Shown: positions 40,633-50,482, counted from the first letter of the stretch. The stretch: DNA of 64,000 nucleotides from CADCTQ01 sp963844325 (GCA_963844325.1 CAWJNV010000002.1:682001-746000), one strand, 5' to 3'. Numbers and translations: made by a program. The notes: generated from the letters alone by a model not told the origin.

Positions 40633-42501
40633 TTACCACCCGATCCCGTAATCCTCGCCGTGGTTGCTCGATCCGCCCCAGAATGTGCCGTGGAGCCAGT
40701 CGAACCAGATGGCGTTGACGGGGCCGGAAGTGCGGTCCTGGTAGGTGATGCGGTAGCCCATCCGGGAGAGTTCCTGGCGGCTCCAGGGCGGCATGGCCGC
40801 GTTGAGTACCAGCCCGCCGGGCACCTTCTCGTGGTTGCCGAAGCTGCCGTACATCTGGAGCGTCTTGAAGCTGGGCGCCTCGCAGGCTTCCTGCACGGTC
40901 ATGTCGAACTCCACCACGTTGAGGAAAAACTGGAGCAGCAACTGGTCCTGTTCGTCGCCGGCCTGCTTGGCAAACGACAGGAAGGGCTTGCCGTCCTTGA
41001 GGGCCATCGAAGGCGTGAGCGTCACCCGGGGGCGTTTGCCCGGGGCCACCACGTTGAACGGGTTTTCCTTTTCATCCAGCACGAAGCTCTGCATGCGCTG
41101 GCTCATGCCGATGCCCGTGTTGCCGGCAATGCAGGCGGGCACCCAGCCGCCGCTGGGCGTGATGGACACCACCCAGCCTTCCTTGTCGGCGGTTTCCACC
41201 GAGGTGGTTCCGGCCTGGAAGCTGGCGAAGTACTTTTCGTCGGCCGCCGGGTTGCCCGGCGCGTAGAGGCCGCTTTGCGCGCCGCCCCACTTGCGCAGCA
41301 GGTCGCCGTAGGGGTTTTGTTTGCCCTCGAACGGGTACGGGTCGCCGGGGCCCACGGCCGGGTCGTTGGCCGCCGGGTTGATGAGCTTGCTGCGGGCCTT
41401 GGCGTACTCCTTCGAGAGCAGGCCCCGGATGGGTTCTTCCGGGGCGAAGGCCGGGTCGCCGTAGTAGAAGTCGCGGTCGGCAAAGGCCAGGTTCATGGCC
41501 TGGTAGAGCGTGTGGATGTAGCGGGTGGAGTTGTACCCCATGCCCTTGAGGTCGAAGTTTTCGAGGATGTTGAGGGTTTGCAGCATCACCGGGCCCTGCG
41601 TCCAGGGCTGCAACTTGTACACGTCAATGCCCCGGTACGTAGTCATCACCGGCTCCTCGATCTTCACCTGCCAGCCCGCCAGGTCCCCTTTGGTGATGAG
41701 GCCGCCCTGTTCCTGGCAGCCCCGGGCGAAAGCCTCGGCAATGTCGCCGCGGTAGAAGCGGTCGTAGGCGGCGTAGATGGCTTCCTTGCGCGACTTGCCC
41801 TTTTTGAGCGCCTGCGCTTCGGCCTCGGTCATTTTGCGCAGGGTTTCCAGCAGGTCTTTCTGCACGAACACCTCGCCGGCGTCGGGCGCTTCGCGGTCTT
41901 TGCCCAGGTGGGGCAGGAACACCTTTTTGGAATAGGGCCACTCCTTGATCATGTCTTTGTTCTTCTCGATCTGGTTGGCCGTCTGGGCTTCGATGGGGTA
42001 GCCTTCGGCCATCTGCATGGCCGGGGCGAGTACCTGCCCGAGGCTCAGCGTACCGTACTCGGCCAGCATGGTGAGCAGGCCGCCCGGGGTGCCCGGCGTC
42101 ACGGCGGCCAGGGGGCCGTACTCGGGCGGGTACTTCATGCCCTTGCCCTTGAAGAACCCGGGCGTGGCGCCGGTGGGGGCCACCCCCAGGGCGTTGATGG
42201 CAATTACTTTCCTGAGCTTGGGGTGGTAGATCAGCGCCTGCGTTTCGCCGCCCCAGCTGAGCACGTCCCACATGGTGCAGGTGGCGGCCAGCATGGCACA
42301 GGCGGCGTCCACGGCGTTGCCGCCCTGGTTGAAGATCATGGCGCCGGCCGTCGCCGCCAGGGGTTTGCCCGTAATGGCCATCCAGTGGCGGCCGTGCAAC
42401 GGGGGCTTCTGGGTGTTGACCGGCAGGTTGTTGAACGACTGGGCGCCGCACCAGGGCAGGCAGGCCAGCAGGAAAAAGAGGGTTGTAAACAGTTTGCGCA
42501 T
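40633..42501 (-). CDS. Gamma-glutamyltransferase family protein
   Basis: 622 residues from the ATG at 42501, which opens a signal peptide (MRKLFTTLFFLLACLPWCGAQ). The N-terminal part has the GGT hallmarks MIFNQGGNAVDAACAMLAAT and VTPGTPGGLLTMLAEYG. The autocleavage and catalytic Thr is probably Thr432 in AGTTSVETADKEGW, which would start the small subunit, followed by CIAGNTGIGMSQRM. It is likely a periplasmic Ntn-hydrolase acting on gamma-glutamyl or related amide bonds; the family includes cephalosporin acylases, so the substrate is uncertain. It is one of two minus-strand genes here; 98 bp separates it from the SH3 gene. Confidence 0.88.
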   Translation of the reverse strand: MRKLFTTLFFLLACLPWCGAQSFNNLPVNTQKPPLHGRHWMAITGKPLAATAGAMIFNQGGNAVDAACAMLAATCTMWDVLSWGGETQALIYHPKLRKVIAINALGVAPTGATPGFFKGKGMKYPPEYGPLAAVTPGTPGGLLTMLAEYGTLSLGQVLAPAMQMAEGYPIEAQTANQIEKNKDMIKEWPYSKKVFLPHLGKDREAPDAGEVFVQKDLLETLRKMTEAEAQALKKGKSRKEAIYAAYDRFYRGDIAEAFARGCQEQGGLITKGDLAGWQVKIEEPVMTTYRGIDVYKLQPWTQGPVMLQTLNILENFDLKGMGYNSTRYIHTLYQAMNLAFADRDFYYGDPAFAPEEPIRGLLSKEYAKARSKLINPAANDPAVGPGDPYPFEGKQNPYGDLLRKWGGAQSGLYAPGNPAADEKYFASFQAGTTSVETADKEGWVVSITPSGGWVPACIAGNTGIGMSQRMQSFVLDEKENPFNVVAPGKRPRVTLTPSMALKDGKPFLSFAKQAGDEQDQLLLQFFLNVVEFDMTVQEACEAPSFKTLQMYGSFGNHEKVPGGLVLNAAMPPWSRQELSRMGYRITYQDRTSGPVNAIWFDWLHGTFWGGSSNHGEDYGIGW

Positions 42502-42612
42502 GAGCAGGGGAAAGAGGGGACGTGCGGCCAAATTTAAATACTAAATTTTACAAATATTTTCCTGCTTATCAGTACATTCCTGCCATTCGCGCTGCACAAA
42601 CCTCTTACGCAC

Positions 42613-43629
42613 ATGAAACACGTAGACTATTCCCGGCGGCAGTTCCTGGGCGCGGCGGCCCTGGCCCTCACGGGTGCCGCCCTGGCGCCGCTGCCCACCT
42701 TCGGCGCCCCCGCCTTCATCCCCAACCTGGGCAAACCCAACTCCCGGTTCAACGGCGTGCAGATCGGGGTGATCACGTACTCGTTCCGGAGCCTGCCGGT
42801 GGACGTTGAGCAGGTACTGCGGTACTGCACCACCTGCAACGTCAGCGCCCTTGAGCTGATGGGCAATACGGCCGAAGCGTTTGCGGGGGCGCCCCACGCC
42901 TCCACGCAGCCGATGGCGCCCCGCGGCGGCACGCCCGGCGCGCGGCCGGAACTTACGCCCGAGCAGCAGGCCGAACGGGCGGCCCGGGCCAGGGACCTCG
43001 CCGACTGGCGGGCCAAGGTGCCGATGGATAAGTTTGAACAACTCCGGAAGATGTACAAGGCGGCCGGGGTGACCATTTACGCCTACAAGCCCAACGCCTT
43101 CGGCGCCACCAATACCGACGCGGAGGTGGACTACGGGATGCGGGCGGCCCGGGCCCTGGGGGCCACGCACGTCACCCTCGAAATGCCCACCGACCCCGCC
43201 CAGACGGGGCGCCTGGCCGCCATTGCCGCCCGCCACAAGATGCGGGTGGCTTACCACGGCCACGAACAGCAGACGCCCACGCTGTGGGACGCGGCGCTGG
43301 CCGAATCGAAGTACAACGCCCTCAACTGTGACCTGGGGCACTACACGGCCGCGGGCCACGACGCCCTGGCGCTGCTGGCGGCCCGGCACGACCGCATTGC
43401 CAGCGCCCACCTCAAAGACCGGCAGAACCCCGAACACGGCAAGGGCAACCTGCCCTGGGGTACCGGTGATACGCCCCTGGTGGAGGTGCTCCGGCTGATG
43501 CGCCGGAACAAGTACGACTTCCCCGGCACGGTGGAACTGGAATACCAGGTCCCCGAAGGCTCCGACGCCCTGAAGGAGGTAGCCAAGTGCGTTGAATTCT
43601 GCCGCCGCGCCCTCGAAAAAGACGCCTGA
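42613..43629 (+). CDS. Tat-exported sugar phosphate isomerase/epimerase-like TIM barrel
   Basis: 338 residues with a twin-arginine signal (SRRQFLGAAALALTGAALAP). The mature part is an AP-endonuclease-2-like TIM barrel: IGVITYSFRSLPVDVEQVLR, SALELMGNTAEAF, later MRVAYHGHEQQTPTLWDAAL, CDLGHYTAAGHDALALLAAR and HLKDRQNPEHGKGNLPWGTG, with the Asp/Glu/His metal ligands typical of xylose isomerase-like proteins. It is probably periplasmic and acts on a sugar or sugar acid. There is an internal Pro/Arg-rich insertion near 85-130. The stop lies in a repeat-like stretch. Confidence 0.85.
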   Translation: MKHVDYSRRQFLGAAALALTGAALAPLPTFGAPAFIPNLGKPNSRFNGVQIGVITYSFRSLPVDVEQVLRYCTTCNVSALELMGNTAEAFAGAPHASTQPMAPRGGTPGARPELTPEQQAERAARARDLADWRAKVPMDKFEQLRKMYKAAGVTIYAYKPNAFGATNTDAEVDYGMRAARALGATHVTLEMPTDPAQTGRLAAIAARHKMRVAYHGHEQQTPTLWDAALAESKYNALNCDLGHYTAAGHDALALLAARHDRIASAHLKDRQNPEHGKGNLPWGTGDTPLVEVLRLMRRNKYDFPGTVELEYQVPEGSDALKEVAKCVEFCRRALEKDA

Positions 43630-43655
43630 TACAGACGTTCGATGAATTGATAATT

Positions 43656-43750
43656 GTGATTGCATGGTTGAATGGCTGAATGGCTATATGGTTATCAGAT
43701 CAACCATTTAACCATCCAGCCATTCAACCATACGGCCATACAAGCTTGAT
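43656..43750. repeat. Intergenic inverted repeat, TGAATGGCTGTATGG family (copy 2)
   Basis: Left words GATTGCATGGTTGAATGGCT and GAATGGCTATATGGTTATC pair with right words CAACCATTTAACCATCCAGC and CATTCAACCATACGGCCATA. The wider gap 43630-43783 also repeats GACGCCTGA/CAGGCGTC and GACGTT/AACGTC words, so complementarity extends towards the end of the isomerase gene and the MarR start. Confidence 0.85.
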
Positions 43751-43783
43751 TGTCCAGGCGTCTCACATCTAACGTCTCACTTT

Positions 43784-44233
43784 ATGAGCAGCGTTCAATT
43801 CCACTTTGCGCAGCCCGAAGAGAGCCCCGGCTACCTGCTCTGGCAGGTGTCCATGCTGTGGCAACGGAAAATGAAACGGGGACTCGACGGGTTGGGGCTC
43901 ACCCACACGCAGTTTGTGCTGCTGGCCGCCCTGGGCTGGCTGAGCCGGGCGGGCGGCACCGTCACGCAGGTAGACGTAGCCAACCACAGCAACATCGACC
44001 GGATGATGACCTCGAAGGTGCTGCGTACGCTCCAGGCGAAGGGGCTGGTGAGCCGCACCGGGCACCGCACCGACACGCGGGCCAAGTCGCTCTCCCTCAC
44101 GCTGGCCGGGGAGCGGACGTTGCAGCAGGCCATCGGCATCGTACAGCAGGTGGACGACAATTTTTTCGCCGTCGTCAGGGGCCAGCCCGGCCCCGTGGAA
44201 ACCCTCCTGTCGCGCCTGCTCAAACAGGAATAG
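43784..44233 (+). CDS. MarR-family transcriptional regulator
   Basis: 149 residues. A winged helix-turn-helix is visible: LGLTHTQFVLLAALGWL, VTQVDVANHSNIDRMMTSKV, LRTLQAKGLVSRTGHRTDTR, AKSLSLTLAGE. The N- and C-terminal helices (WQVSMLWQRKMKRGL and the VDDNFFAVVRGQPGPVETLL end) form the dimer interface. The ATG at 43784 is preceded by a repeat. MarR proteins often repress a neighbouring efflux or catabolic gene; the nearest genes are the isomerase upstream and the large hybrid regulator downstream, and I cannot choose. A repeat separates it from each. Confidence 0.9.
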   Translation: MSSVQFHFAQPEESPGYLLWQVSMLWQRKMKRGLDGLGLTHTQFVLLAALGWLSRAGGTVTQVDVANHSNIDRMMTSKVLRTLQAKGLVSRTGHRTDTRAKSLSLTLAGERTLQQAIGIVQQVDDNFFAVVRGQPGPVETLLSRLLKQE

Positions 44234-44262
44234 GGTGGAGGGGAAGGGGTTGGACTTGCAGT

Positions 44263-44350
44263 GATGGTACACTGATCCATGATGATGGTTATGATCTGTT
44301 ATGATACAACTTAATAAATCATAACCATTATGACCGATCGGTGTACCATT
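44263..44350. repeat. Intergenic inverted repeat, GATCCATGATGATGGTTATG family (copy 3)
   Basis: Left arm 44263-44295 (ATGGTACACTGATCCATGAT then GATGGTTATGAT) pairs imperfectly with right arm 44318-44350 (ATCATAACCATTATGACCGA then TCGGTGTACCATT). It has the same outer ATGGTACAC/GTGTACCAT words as copies at 7119 and 14737. It lies 64 bp before the hybrid regulator gene. Confidence 0.85.
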
Positions 44351-44413
44351 ACCGCCGCAAGAGTGCTTACTTTATTTTAACTTACCGGGCTTCCGTCCCA
44401 TCATCCCAACCCT

Positions 44414-47400
44414 ATGACTGCCCAACTGCTGTCGTTTGCAAGCCGCCTGGCGCTGTTCGTCGCTTTGGGGGCCGCTGCCGGCCCGTTGGGGGCGCAATCC
44501 GTGGCGTTCAAGCGGGTACCGTTGCCCGAAGAGACCACCCTGGGACACATCAGCGCCATTACGCAGGACCGGCACGGGTTTATGTGGCTGGCTACGCACA
44601 CCGGCCTGCACCGCTACGACGGCTACCGCTGGACGAGCTACTGGAACCAGTCGCCCACGCCGGGCTACGTGATCGGCAACCGCAGCGAATGCGTGTACGC
44701 CGACCCGGAAGGCTACATCTGGGTGGGCGCCTACGCCAGTGGGCTGCACCGGTTCGACCCGGTGACGGGCACGTTCACCAAGATCAAGCTCGACGTCCGC
44801 GACTCCTCAGCGCGGCACAATACGTTCGTGACGGCCCTCACCCCCGACCGCCGCGGCAACCTCTGGGTCGGCACCCACGAAGGGCTCTACCGGCTGCACC
44901 CGAAGACCGGCCGCGTCACGCACTACCGCCACGACCCGCGCAACCCCAACAGCCTGAGCAACGACCGGGTATGGGTGATCTACGAAGACCGGCGGGGCAC
45001 CCTCTGGGTCGGCACGGGCACGCCCTGGGAACGGCCCCGCGAGGCGGGCGGCCTCAACCGCTTCAACCCGCAGGCCGGTACCTTTACCCGCTACCTGCAC
45101 GACCCCCTCGACCCCAACAGCCTGGCCGCCAACCCGGTGCGGGCCCTCCTGGAAGACAGCCGGGGCACCTTCTGGGTGGGTACGTTCGGCGACGGCCTGC
45201 ACACGATGGACCGCGAGAAAGGCACGTTCCGGCGCTACCCCAGCGATACCACCCGCCCGTCGGTGCCCAGCCGTCCTTTCCCCACCGACGGTGATTTTAC
45301 CCGCGACGGCGTCAGCTTCGTGCACGAGGACCCGTCGGGAGCCCTCTGGATCGGCGCCTACAATGCGGGCCTGGTCCGCTACGAACCGGCGACCGGCAAG
45401 GTAACCCGCTACAACCCCGACCCGTCCCACCCCGATGCGCTGGGAGAGAAGGGCCCCTGGGCGGTGCATACTTCCCGGGAGGGCGTCCTGTGGATCGCCA
45501 CCTTCGGGGGCGGCGGCCTGTACCGAGTAGATCCTTTTCAAAAGACCATTCCCCATTATGCCACCGGCGCCCGCGTAAACGCCTTTTTCCAGGAACCTTC
45601 CGGCGTGCACTGGCTCGGCACCACCCACGGGCTGCTCCGCCGCGACCCGCGCACCGGCCAGGCGCAGCGGTACGGGCACGATCCCCGCGACCCGGGCAGC
45701 CTGGCCAACGATACGGTAACGGCCCTGTGCGAAGACCGGCAGGGAACCCTCTGGGTGGCAACCCGCGGCGGCCTGCACGGCTTCGACCGGCAGACCGGCA
45801 CGTTCACCCGCTACCGGCACGACCCCGCCCGCCCGGCGGGCCCGGCCGATGACCTGATCTACAGCCTGTACCCCGACCGGCAAGGCTACCTCTGGATGAG
45901 TTTGCCCGAAGGACTCGACCGGCTCGACCCGCGTACCCGGCAATTCACCCACTACCGGCTTCCCCCCGCCGGCTCGGTGAAAAGCGTGATCGACCGGCCC
46001 ATGCTGGAAGACGCGCAGGGCAACCTGTGGGTGAGCGGCTACGGCGGCATCTGCCGGCTCGACCCGCGCACGGGACGGGTGCAGCGCTACATGGCCGACG
46101 GGAATTTTCCCAGCATGTACCAGGACCACCGGGGCGAGCTGTGGCTCGGGGCCATCCAGGGTGTTTTCCGGCAGGGCCGCACGCCGGGCGACTTCAAGCG
46201 TTTCCGCGACCCGGTCACCGGCGCCTGGATTCCGCCCGTGGTCAGCATCACCGAGGACCTGGATTCGGTCCTGTGGCTGAGCACGGGCACGGGGCTGCTC
46301 TCCCTGGACAAAGAGCGCCGGACCCTGCGCGCGTACGGCAGTGCGTACGGGGTGAACGGGCGGAGCATCGTCACCAAAAAGGCCTACCGCGGCCCGGCCG
46401 GGGAACTGTTTTTCGGCACCGAGCAGGGGTACTACGTGGTGGCGCCCGGGCAACTCGGCCGCGACCACCAGCCGCCGCAAGTGGTGCTTACCGACTTCCG
46501 GCTGGGCGACCACCCGGTGAAGCCCGGCCCCGACAGTCCGTTGCCGGTACCGCTCCCGGCGGCGGCGGCAATCACCCTGCCGTACGACCAGAACACGTTT
46601 ACCTTCGATTTTGCGGGCATGCACTACGGCAACCCGGAGCAAAACCAGCATTTGTTCCGGCTCGACGGGTACGACGCGGACTGGCGCCGGGCCGCGGGCG
46701 AAAAGTCGGCTTCCTACTACAACGTGCTGCCGGGCAAGTATACCTTCCGGGTGAAGGCGGCCAGCAGCGACAAAGACTGGGCCGAAAAAACGATTGCCAT
46801 CGTCATCCGCCCGCCCTGGTGGCGAACCTTCTGGGCGTACCTGGGCTATGGGGTGCTGGCCGCGGGGCTCACCGGGTTTGCCTACCGCAGCGTGATCCGC
46901 CGGGAAAGGTTAAAGTCCGACCTGAAGATCAGGCAGGTGGAATCCGATAAACTCTGGGAACTGAACCAGGCCAAGTCCCGCTTCTTTTCGAACATTTCGC
47001 ACGAACTGCGCACCCCGCTGACGCTCATCCAGGGCAGTGCGGCCATCCTGCGGGAAGGCGAGAAAAAGGAAACCCCGGCCCGCCGGGGGCACTACGACCT
47101 GCTCGAAAGAAATACCGGGCGGCTCCTGCAACTCATCGGGCAACTGCTCGACCTGTCGCGCCTGGAAGCCGGCAAACTCGCCCTGCAACCCAAGCCCGGC
47201 GACCTTACGCACTTCCTGCGGGCCGTCGTGTACGCGTTTGCCTCGCTGGCCGAACGGCAAGGGGTGACCTACCGGGTAGCTATTCCGGAGGAGGCCCAAT
47301 GGACGCACTTCGACGCCGACAAGCTCGAAAAAATCGCCAACAACCTCCTTTCCAACGCCTGCAAGTTCACCCCGGCGGGCGGGACGATCTCGGTGGAAGT

Positions 47401-48547
47401 GCTGCTCCAGCGGCTGCCGGAGGAGCCCCTTTGCCGCTGGGTGCTGCGGGTCACCGACACGGGCATCGGCATTTCCGAAGCGCAGTTGCCGCACATCTTC
47501 GACCGGTTTTACCAGGCCGACGATTCGGGCACGCGTTCCTACGAAGGGTCGGGCGTGGGCCTTACGCTGGTGAAAGAACTTACCGAACTCCACGGGGGGC
47601 AGATCGTCGTGGAGAGCACCCCGGGGAAAGGCAGCCGGTTTGAAGTCACGATTGACCTGCCGGTGGCCGAACCGGTGCCCGGTGACGCGCCGGCCCCGCC
47701 GGTTGCGGTGGAAACCCCGGTCCAACGGGCAGAAGCGCCGCCGGAGGCCGCGCCCGCGACGGGGGAAGCCGAGGAATACCAGACCAAAATCCTGATCATC
47801 GAGGACAACGCCGACCTGCGGCAGTTCATCCGCCTGGCGTTGCCCAAAGAGTATTACGTACTGGAAGCCGAAGACGGCGAACAGGGGTGGCAGGTGGCTA
47901 CGGAGGCGCTGCCCGACCTGATTATCAGCGACGTAATGATGCCCAAGCAGGACGGCGTGACGCTGTGCCAGCGGCTGAAAAAGCACTTTTCCACTGCCCA
48001 CATTCCGGTGGTGCTGCTCACGGCCCGCGCGGCCATGCAGGACAAGATTGCCGGGCTGCTCACGGGGGCTGACGACTACATCGTCAAGCCTTTCCACCAC
48101 CAGGAACTGCAGGTGCGGGTGCGTAACCTGGTGGAAGACCGCAAACGGCTCCGCGAACTGTTCCGGCGGGAAATGCTCGTGCAGCCCGACCCGGTGCGCG
48201 TAGCCTCCGCCGACGAGGTGTTTTTGCAGAAGGTGGTGGGTACCGTGGAGCAGTACCTGTCCGACCAGGACTTCGACGTGGAGCGGCTGGGGCAGGAGGT
48301 GGCCCTGAGCCGGACGCAGCTGTACCGGAAACTGTTTGCCCTCACCGGCCAGGCGCCCAGCGACTTCATCCGTACGCTGCGGCTGAAGCGGGCCGCCGCC
48401 CTGCTGGCCCGGAAAGCGGGCACGGTGTCCGAAATTGCCTACCAGGTCGGCTTCAAAGAACCGTCGTATTTCAGCCGCTGCTTTACGCAGGTCTACGGTT
48501 GTCCGCCTTCCCAGTACAGCCCCGCCGCGGCCGAGCTTTCGTCTTGA
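44414..48547 (+). CDS. Hybrid two-component regulator: Reg_prop sensor, kinase, receiver, AraC
   Basis: 1377 residues. A signal peptide (about 1-25) is followed by 'two-component regulator propeller' repeats (HGFMWLATHTGLHRYDG; GNLWVGTHEGLYRL; GTLWVATRGGLHGFDR), a Y_Y_Y domain near 740-800 and one membrane helix near 806-828. The cytoplasmic part has a HisKA domain with His863 (FSNISHELRTPLTL), HATPase_c, a receiver with Asp1173 (DLIISDVMMPKQDG) and a C-terminal AraC domain (RTQLYRKLFALTGQAPSDFI; IAYQVGFKEPSYFSRCFTQV). Such proteins sense glycan fragments in the periplasm and switch on polysaccharide utilisation genes, but no SusC/SusD pair is within the window, so its target is not adjacent or it controls another process. 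Confidence 0.95.
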   Translation: MTAQLLSFASRLALFVALGAAAGPLGAQSVAFKRVPLPEETTLGHISAITQDRHGFMWLATHTGLHRYDGYRWTSYWNQSPTPGYVIGNRSECVYADPEGYIWVGAYASGLHRFDPVTGTFTKIKLDVRDSSARHNTFVTALTPDRRGNLWVGTHEGLYRLHPKTGRVTHYRHDPRNPNSLSNDRVWVIYEDRRGTLWVGTGTPWERPREAGGLNRFNPQAGTFTRYLHDPLDPNSLAANPVRALLEDSRGTFWVGTFGDGLHTMDREKGTFRRYPSDTTRPSVPSRPFPTDGDFTRDGVSFVHEDPSGALWIGAYNAGLVRYEPATGKVTRYNPDPSHPDALGEKGPWAVHTSREGVLWIATFGGGGLYRVDPFQKTIPHYATGARVNAFFQEPSGVHWLGTTHGLLRRDPRTGQAQRYGHDPRDPGSLANDTVTALCEDRQGTLWVATRGGLHGFDRQTGTFTRYRHDPARPAGPADDLIYSLYPDRQGYLWMSLPEGLDRLDPRTRQFTHYRLPPAGSVKSVIDRPMLEDAQGNLWVSGYGGICRLDPRTGRVQRYMADGNFPSMYQDHRGELWLGAIQGVFRQGRTPGDFKRFRDPVTGAWIPPVVSITEDLDSVLWLSTGTGLLSLDKERRTLRAYGSAYGVNGRSIVTKKAYRGPAGELFFGTEQGYYVVAPGQLGRDHQPPQVVLTDFRLGDHPVKPGPDSPLPVPLPAAAAITLPYDQNTFTFDFAGMHYGNPEQNQHLFRLDGYDADWRRAAGEKSASYYNVLPGKYTFRVKAASSDKDWAEKTIAIVIRPPWWRTFWAYLGYGVLAAGLTGFAYRSVIRRERLKSDLKIRQVESDKLWELNQAKSRFFSNISHELRTPLTLIQGSAAILREGEKKETPARRGHYDLLERNTGRLLQLIGQLLDLSRLEAGKLALQPKPGDLTHFLRAVVYAFASLAERQGVTYRVAIPEEAQWTHFDADKLEKIANNLLSNACKFTPAGGTISVEVLLQRLPEEPLCRWVLRVTDTGIGISEAQLPHIFDRFYQADDSGTRSYEGSGVGLTLVKELTELHGGQIVVESTPGKGSRFEVTIDLPVAEPVPGDAPAPPVAVETPVQRAEAPPEAAPATGEAEEYQTKILIIEDNADLRQFIRLALPKEYYVLEAEDGEQGWQVATEALPDLIISDVMMPKQDGVTLCQRLKKHFSTAHIPVVLLTARAAMQDKIAGLLTGADDYIVKPFHHQELQVRVRNLVEDRKRLRELFRREMLVQPDPVRVASADEVFLQKVVGTVEQYLSDQDFDVERLGQEVALSRTQLYRKLFALTGQAPSDFIRTLRLKRAAALLARKAGTVSEIAYQVGFKEPSYFSRCFTQVYGCPPSQYSPAAAELSS

Positions 48548-48550
48548 TAG

Positions 48551-48643
48551 TGTCAGTAGTCATTGGTCAGTAGTCATTGGGCAGTACGCGGCAGGCAACT
48601 TACGCGTACCTACCAATGACTACTGACCAATGACTACTGACCA
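48551..48643. repeat. Intergenic inverted repeat, CAGTAGTCATTGGT family
   Basis: Left arm 48551-48590 has two runs of GTCAGTAGTCATTGGTCAGT-like words; right arm 48603-48643 has TACCAATGACTACTGACCAA twice. It fills the space between the stop of the hybrid regulator (48547) and the stop of the convergent SDR gene (48648). It shares the CAGT words with 19421 and GGTCA/ATTGGTCA words with 52885. Confidence 0.88.
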
Positions 48644-48647
48644 ACAA

Positions 48648-49409
48648 CTACACGTTGATCCCGCCCGACACTTCGATCCGCTGGCCGTTGATCCAGGCGG
48701 CCTCGTCGGTGCACAGGAAGGCCACCACCCCGCCGATGTCCTCGGCGCGGCCCACGCGGTTGAGCGGCGACATGGAAGCCAGCCGCTCCTTGAGCTGCGG
48801 ATTGTTGCGGATGGCGGCATTGTTGAAATCGGTTTCCACCGGGCCCGGCGCCACGATGTTGCAGCGGATGCCCCTGGCGCCCAACTCCTTGGCCCAGTAC
48901 TTGGTGAGTACTTCCATGGCGCCTTTCATGGACGCGTACACCGAATAGCCCGGGTTGACGAAACGGGTGGTGCCGCTGCTGATGTTGATGATGGCGCCCC
49001 CTTCGTTGAGGTGGGGCAGCAGTTTTTGCGTCAGGAAATAAACGCCCTTGTAATGCACGTTCAGGAATTCGTCGAAGAGTTCTTCCGATACGTTTTCGAA
49101 CGGTACCCCGGCGCCGATGCCGGCGTTGTTCACCAGGAAATCGAAGCCGGTGGCGTCCCAGGTGGTTTGCAGGTGGGTGGCTACCGCCCCGGCAAAGTCG
49201 CCGAGGGGGGCCGTGGTGCTCAGGTCCAGCGGCAAGGCAACGGCTTTGCGCCCGAGGGCCCGGATGGATTCCACCACGGCGAGGGCTTCTTCCCGCCCGC
49301 TGCGGTAGGTGATGATTACGTCCACGCCTTTTTGCGCCAGGCTCAGCGCCATGTCTTTGCCCAAACCGCGGCTCCCGCCGGTCACCAGGGCTATTTTGCT
49401 CTTGCTCAT
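48648..49409 (-). CDS. Short-chain dehydrogenase/reductase (classical SDR)
   Basis: 253 residues. Rossmann motif TGGSRGLGKDMA (about 10-21), NNAG in FLVNNAGIGA (near 94-97), catalytic Ser in INISSGTTR and YxxxK as Tyr158-Lys162 (GYSVYASMKGAM), then APGPVETDF. The family uses NAD(P)H to reduce or oxidise carbonyls; the sequence resembles 3-oxoacyl-ACP reductase-type and similar enzymes, but the substrate is not set. It lies 99 bp downstream of an AraC-type regulator on the same strand, which is the likely controller. Confidence 0.92.
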   Translation of the reverse strand: MSKSKIALVTGGSRGLGKDMALSLAQKGVDVIITYRSGREEALAVVESIRALGRKAVALPLDLSTTAPLGDFAGAVATHLQTTWDATGFDFLVNNAGIGAGVPFENVSEELFDEFLNVHYKGVYFLTQKLLPHLNEGGAIINISSGTTRFVNPGYSVYASMKGAMEVLTKYWAKELGARGIRCNIVAPGPVETDFNNAAIRNNPQLKERLASMSPLNRVGRAEDIGGVVAFLCTDEAAWINGQRIEVSGGINV

Positions 49410-49508
49410 CGTTTTTGCGTTTGTTTTGATGAGACAAAGGTAGCCCGATCCGGGCAGTAGCCGTTTGCGAATGGCAATCCGATGTTTGCAAAATTCAAAC
49501 CGGGCGCC

Positions 49509-50417
49509 TTACGCGCGGAAGGCGACCGGGGCCAGCGAGGTTTGTTTCTTGAAGAAGTTGGAAAAATGCGCCACCTCTTCGAAGCCCAGGCAGTAGGCGA
49601 TTTCGGAGACGTTCCAGTCGGTCTGTTTGAGCAGGATTTTGGCTTCCTGGATGATGCGGCTGCTGATGAGGCCGGTGGTGGTGTGGCCGGTATTTTCCTT
49701 GAGCACCTTGTTAAGGTGGTTGACGTGCACAGCCAGCCGGTCGGCGTAGTCTTTGGCCGTGCGCAGGTCCAGCGTCTGGTGCGGCGATTCGATCGGGAAT
49801 TGCCGTTCGAGCAGTTCGATGAACAGGGACGAAATGCGGGCCGAGGCCGTGTGGGTGGGGTACAAGACCGTGGCCGGTTGCAGCTTCTGGCCGTAGTGGA
49901 TCAGTTCGAGGAGGTAGTTGCGCAGCAGGTCGTACTTGTAGGCGTAGTCGGAAGCGAGTTCCTTTTGGATTTTGTGGAAGATGTACGTCAGTTCATCCAC
50001 CTGTTCGTCAGCCAGTTGAAAGATGGGGTAGCCGCCCGGCCGGAAAAGGGGCAGTTCATCGAGCACGACGCCGCTTTTGCTGTGCACCAGGAAGTCGGCC
50101 GTAAAGATGCAGAAGTGGCCCGACTGGTTATCGTCCTGCGGCAGGTAGTGGTAGGGAATCTTGGGGGTGGCAAACAGCAAGGCGTTTTTCTCAATGTCGA
50201 TCACCTTGTCGGCGTATTCGGCCCGGTTGCGCCCCCGGATGAGGCTGATCTTGTAATAGGCCCGCCGGTTGTAGACCATCACCGACCCGGTTTTTCGCTT
50301 GAGCTTTTGAAGTTCACTGATTTCGAATACATTAAAATGGCCGATTTCTTTGTTGAGGTTGTCGGGAATGAGGGGGGCCGTGGTCTGGTAAAATTCGTTC
50401 AGCGAGATGGGTTTCAT
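49509..50417 (-). CDS. AraC-family transcriptional regulator
   Basis: 302 residues. An N-terminal cupin-like sensing region (residues about 40-150: KTGSVMVYNRRAYYKISLIR, FATPKIPYHYLPQDDNQSGH) is followed by an AraC helix-turn-helix pair: DYADRLAVHVNHLNKVLKE, IIQEAKILLKQTDWNVSEIA and CLGFEEVAHFSNFFKKQTSL. The arrangement is like regulators that sense a small molecule and activate a neighbouring SDR. The stop to SDR start gap is 99 bp without a clear terminator. Start ATG 50417 is supported by good N-terminal fold. Confidence 0.92.
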   Translation of the reverse strand: MKPISLNEFYQTTAPLIPDNLNKEIGHFNVFEISELQKLKRKTGSVMVYNRRAYYKISLIRGRNRAEYADKVIDIEKNALLFATPKIPYHYLPQDDNQSGHFCIFTADFLVHSKSGVVLDELPLFRPGGYPIFQLADEQVDELTYIFHKIQKELASDYAYKYDLLRNYLLELIHYGQKLQPATVLYPTHTASARISSLFIELLERQFPIESPHQTLDLRTAKDYADRLAVHVNHLNKVLKENTGHTTTGLISSRIIQEAKILLKQTDWNVSEIAYCLGFEEVAHFSNFFKKQTSLAPVAFRA

Positions 50418-50482
50418 GGCCGGGCGGGTTTATAAAAATCAAATGTACTGCTTTTTACGCTTGCCCGGTTGAGAAGCGTTTT

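Noticed and set aside
44807..46651. 614-codon open frame on the minus strand
   Set aside because: Antisense to the propeller part of the hybrid regulator; no domain features.
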